Source of the DNA: Flavobacterium silvaticum
GTDB lineage: Bacteria > Bacteroidota > Bacteroidia > Flavobacteriales > Flavobacteriaceae
Direction: 5' to 3'
Length of the DNA stretch: 64,000 nucleotides
Assembly (NCBI RefSeq): GCF_012911565.1
Contig: NZ_JAAMPU010000098.1
Location: forward strand, 1 to 64,000
Below are positions 62,443 through 64,000 of this stretch, piece by piece. Below the pieces are notes generated by a model. The model had not been told where the DNA came from and ran no database searches. It saw nothing but the letters and a program-made list of their open reading frames with translations. Each line of letters starts with the position of its first letter. Position 1 is the stretch's first letter. The position numbers were made by a program, and so were the translations under genes.

Positions 62443-62468
62443 AAATCCCCTGCGAGTGGGATTTTTTT
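62443..62468 (+). terminator. Terminator-like hairpin in the greA leader
   Basis: AAATCCC (62443-62449) pairs with GGGATTT (62458-62464), followed by four more T residues. It lies just after the predicted start of the greA transcript. The neighbouring upstream gene is divergent and does not need a terminator on this strand. Confidence 0.6.
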
Positions 62469-62536
62469 CTGTTTATAACGGATGCAGGGCTGCGTTATTG
62501 CCGCCCAAATGAAGAACGAAAAATAAAACTAAAAAC

Positions 62537-63013
62537 ATGAGTGCAGTATCATACTATACAGAAGACGGCCTAAAAAAACTCCGTGAAGAATTGGATCACC
62601 TTAAAAGCGTAATGCGTCCTAAAGCGTCAGCAGATATTGCTGAAGCGCGTGATAAAGGTGATTTATCTGAAAATGCCGAATACGATGCGGCAAAAGAAGC
62701 CCAAGGACTTTTGGAAATGCGAATTGCCAAGCTTGAGGAATTACACGCAAATGCCCGCTTGATAGATGAATCGCAACTTGACACCTCAAAGGCACTGGTA
62801 TTATCAAAAGTTAAAATACGCAATCAGGCCAATAAAATGGAAATGACCTATACCTTGGTGGCCGAAAGTGAAGCCGATTTGAAAGCCGGAAAAATTTCTG
62901 TAACGTCTCCAATCGGGAAAGGTTTGCTTGGGAAATCTGTTGGTGATCTGGCGGAAATCACGGTTCCGAACGGAAAATTGAACTTCGAGGTTCTTGAGAT
63001 ATCACGTGACTAA
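62537..63013 (+). CDS. greA: Transcription elongation factor GreA
   Basis: This 158-residue protein has the N-terminal antiparallel coiled coil with the tip motif DLSENAEYDAAKEAQGLLE (acidic residues that stimulate RNA cleavage by RNA polymerase). The C-terminal FKBP-like domain has ITVPNGKLNFEVLEI. It rescues backtracked transcription complexes. Its promoter is followed by a terminator-like hairpin. A HIT protein gene follows 53 bp downstream. Confidence 0.96.
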   Translation: MSAVSYYTEDGLKKLREELDHLKSVMRPKASADIAEARDKGDLSENAEYDAAKEAQGLLEMRIAKLEELHANARLIDESQLDTSKALVLSKVKIRNQANKMEMTYTLVAESEADLKAGKISVTSPIGKGLLGKSVGDLAEITVPNGKLNFEVLEISRD

Positions 63014-63066
63014 AGGTTATTATTTATTGTTATTCTTATTTTTTATTCCAGACAACCGATAGCCAA

Positions 63067-63462
63067 ATGTCCATATTCACCAAAATAATCGACGGGGAAA
63101 TCCCAGCCTATAAAATTACCGAGGATCAGCATTACTTGGCGTTTCTCGATATCAATCCGAACGCAAAAGGCCATACGCTTTGCATTCCAAAGAAAGAGGT
63201 GGACAAGATTTTCGATATGGACGAACATGAATATCTGGGCCTGATGAAGTTCGCCCATCGTGTCGCCAACGCACTGGAAAAAGCAATTCCGTGCAAAAGA
63301 GTAGGCATGGCGGTCATTGGTTTGGAAGTTCCGCATGCGCACGTTCATTTGATTCCGCTGAACCATATGGACGAAATACGTTTTCAGGACAAAGTCAAAT
63401 TATCACCTGAAGAATTCGAAGAAACAGTCAGGACAATTCGGTCTGAGTTGTTAAAATCGTAA
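63067..63462 (+). CDS. HIT (histidine triad) family protein
   Basis: This 131-residue protein has CIPKKEV and the histidine triad His90-Ala-His92-Val-His94 in PHAHVHLIPL. It resembles the HINT branch, which hydrolyses nucleoside phosphoramidates or AMP-lysine type substrates. The precise substrate is unknown. The greA-HIT order is one I recall from flavobacteria. A strong terminator follows. Confidence 0.92.
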   Translation: MSIFTKIIDGEIPAYKITEDQHYLAFLDINPNAKGHTLCIPKKEVDKIFDMDEHEYLGLMKFAHRVANALEKAIPCKRVGMAVIGLEVPHAHVHLIPLNHMDEIRFQDKVKLSPEEFEETVRTIRSELLKS

Positions 63463-63482
63463 AATTCCTGATGAATTAGTAT

Positions 63483-63518
63483 AAAAAAAAGGCTATCGGT
63501 AACGATAGCCTTTTTTGT
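63483..63518. terminator. Strong rho-independent terminator
   Basis: Perfect 14-bp arms AAAAAAGGCTATCG and CGATAGCCTTTTTT with a GTAA loop, right after the HIT gene. Confidence 0.9.
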
Positions 63519-63692
63519 TTCTAAAAATTGCTTTACTCCCGTAATTATTTAACGCTGGATTTTGTGAAATCTGCAGGCTTTATCAGATAGTTAAGGTTTT
63601 TTGACGCTATTCCATCTCTTTACTTTATCAAATAGTTAACGAATTGTTTAATTCGCTGCGGCTAACTTGTAGGGATTAAAAACTCAATTTTC

Positions 63693-64000
63693 ATGAAAAA
63701 AACTATTTTAAGCGCGTTACTCGCAATGGCATCCTTTGGGGCCAATGCACAGTTTACGCAGAATTTTGATGCATCTGCCTCAATGCCTGCAGGTTGGTCC
63801 ATCATAAACCAGGGAAGTCCCAACGGATGGACTGTTTCCGATGAAGTCGAAGGCGGCGCACACAGCGGAAACAATGCCGCAGCCATCGAGTATGACAGCA
63901 CAGTAGCACATAACGATTATCTGATTACGCCTCACATTGCGGTTACGGCAACGTCAAACCGTTTTTCATTCTGGATCAAATCTGCTTCGGAATATTATCT
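63693..64000 (+). CDS. Secreted choice-of-anchor J / cleaved-adhesin-type protein (3' partial)
   Basis: An open frame from ATG 63693 runs off the window. It begins with a signal peptide (MKKTILSALLAMASFGANAQ), then FTQNFDASASMPAGWSIINQGSPNGW and later NDYLITPHIAV. This is the jelly-roll start of choice-of-anchor J/cleaved adhesin domains, usually found in T9SS-exported proteins of flavobacteria. A C-terminal sorting domain is expected beyond the window. The 230 bp upstream contain the terminator of the HIT gene and no other gene. Confidence 0.85.
   Translation, partial: MKKTILSALLAMASFGANAQFTQNFDASASMPAGWSIINQGSPNGWTVSDEVEGGAHSGNNAAAIEYDSTVAHNDYLITPHIAVTATSNRFSFWIKSASEYY

Overview
The window is a chromosomal segment of a Bacteroidota bacterium, almost certainly a Flavobacteriaceae member close to Flavobacterium. 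The evidence is: a gliding-motility lipoprotein (GldD); secreted proteins with type IX secretion (T9SS) C-terminal sorting domains; -7 promoter boxes of the TAnnTTTG type; almost no Shine-Dalgarno sequences; flavobacterial families such as DUF3078 and DUF4301; and a tiny basic ribosome-associated-type protein starting MPSGKKRKRHK. By eye the GC content is higher than in many Flavobacterium species, but I did not count it. There is no rRNA operon, CRISPR array, prophage or intact insertion sequence.

Layout. 1-2.2 kb: 3' end of a giant T9SS adhesin with 201-bp tandem repeats. 2.2-7.9 kb: three-gene RND efflux operon (adaptor, pump, outer-membrane factor), preceded by a small membrane protein. 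8.7-13.2 kb: GT9 glycosyltransferase, Gfo/Idh/MocA oxidoreductase and GH3 beta-glucosidase. 13.2-15.2 kb: two tRNAs, an enoyl-CoA hydratase-like gene and exonuclease III. 15.6-20.9 kb: class Ia ribonucleotide reductase (nrdB, nrdA), a 75-aa protein and dGTPase. 21-25 kb: DUF3078, dxs, a Cys-motif membrane protein and tadA. 25-29.4 kb: two tandem paralogous T9SS proteins. 29.7-39.2 kb: alpha-2-macroglobulin and penicillin-binding protein 1C with a chimeric gene between them. 39.6-44.7 kb: RNase G, 30-aa basic protein, HU, mutY, ssb, gldD and an HMA-domain lipoprotein. 44.8-54.1 kb: EamA transporter, an M16 peptidase pair, L21/L27, two unknown secreted proteins and ahcY. 54.3-59 kb: overlapping operon with DUF1796, phosphopantetheinyl transferase, GGGP synthase, PnuC, DUF4301 and ArfB. 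59-61.8 kb: a frameshifted small gene, a TPP riboswitch and a TonB-dependent receptor. 61.9-64 kb: Rieske-like lipoprotein, greA, a HIT protein and the start of a T9SS-type secreted protein.

The most interesting signal is a possible REP/RAYT-type system. Three dispersed palindromes (near 20.96, 35.48 and 49.32 kb) share a 13-bp core arm beginning ACATAACAAG, while their outer arms differ but stay perfectly complementary. The middle copy lies 58 bp upstream of a gene whose first ~115 residues resemble REP-associated tyrosine transposases (RAYTs) but lack the catalytic His pair and Tyr. In the same reading frame this is joined to a membrane segment and an FG-GAP-like outer domain, and the gene is translationally coupled (GTGA overlap) to pbpC. 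Two further dispersed repeat families, two copies each, also occur. One copy has been read into the N-terminus of the riboswitch-controlled TonB receptor. Other notable points: gldE is missing from the usual ssb-gldE-gldD locus, a terminator-like hairpin follows the greA promoter, and the TonB receptor start codon lies inside a hairpin downstream of the TPP riboswitch.
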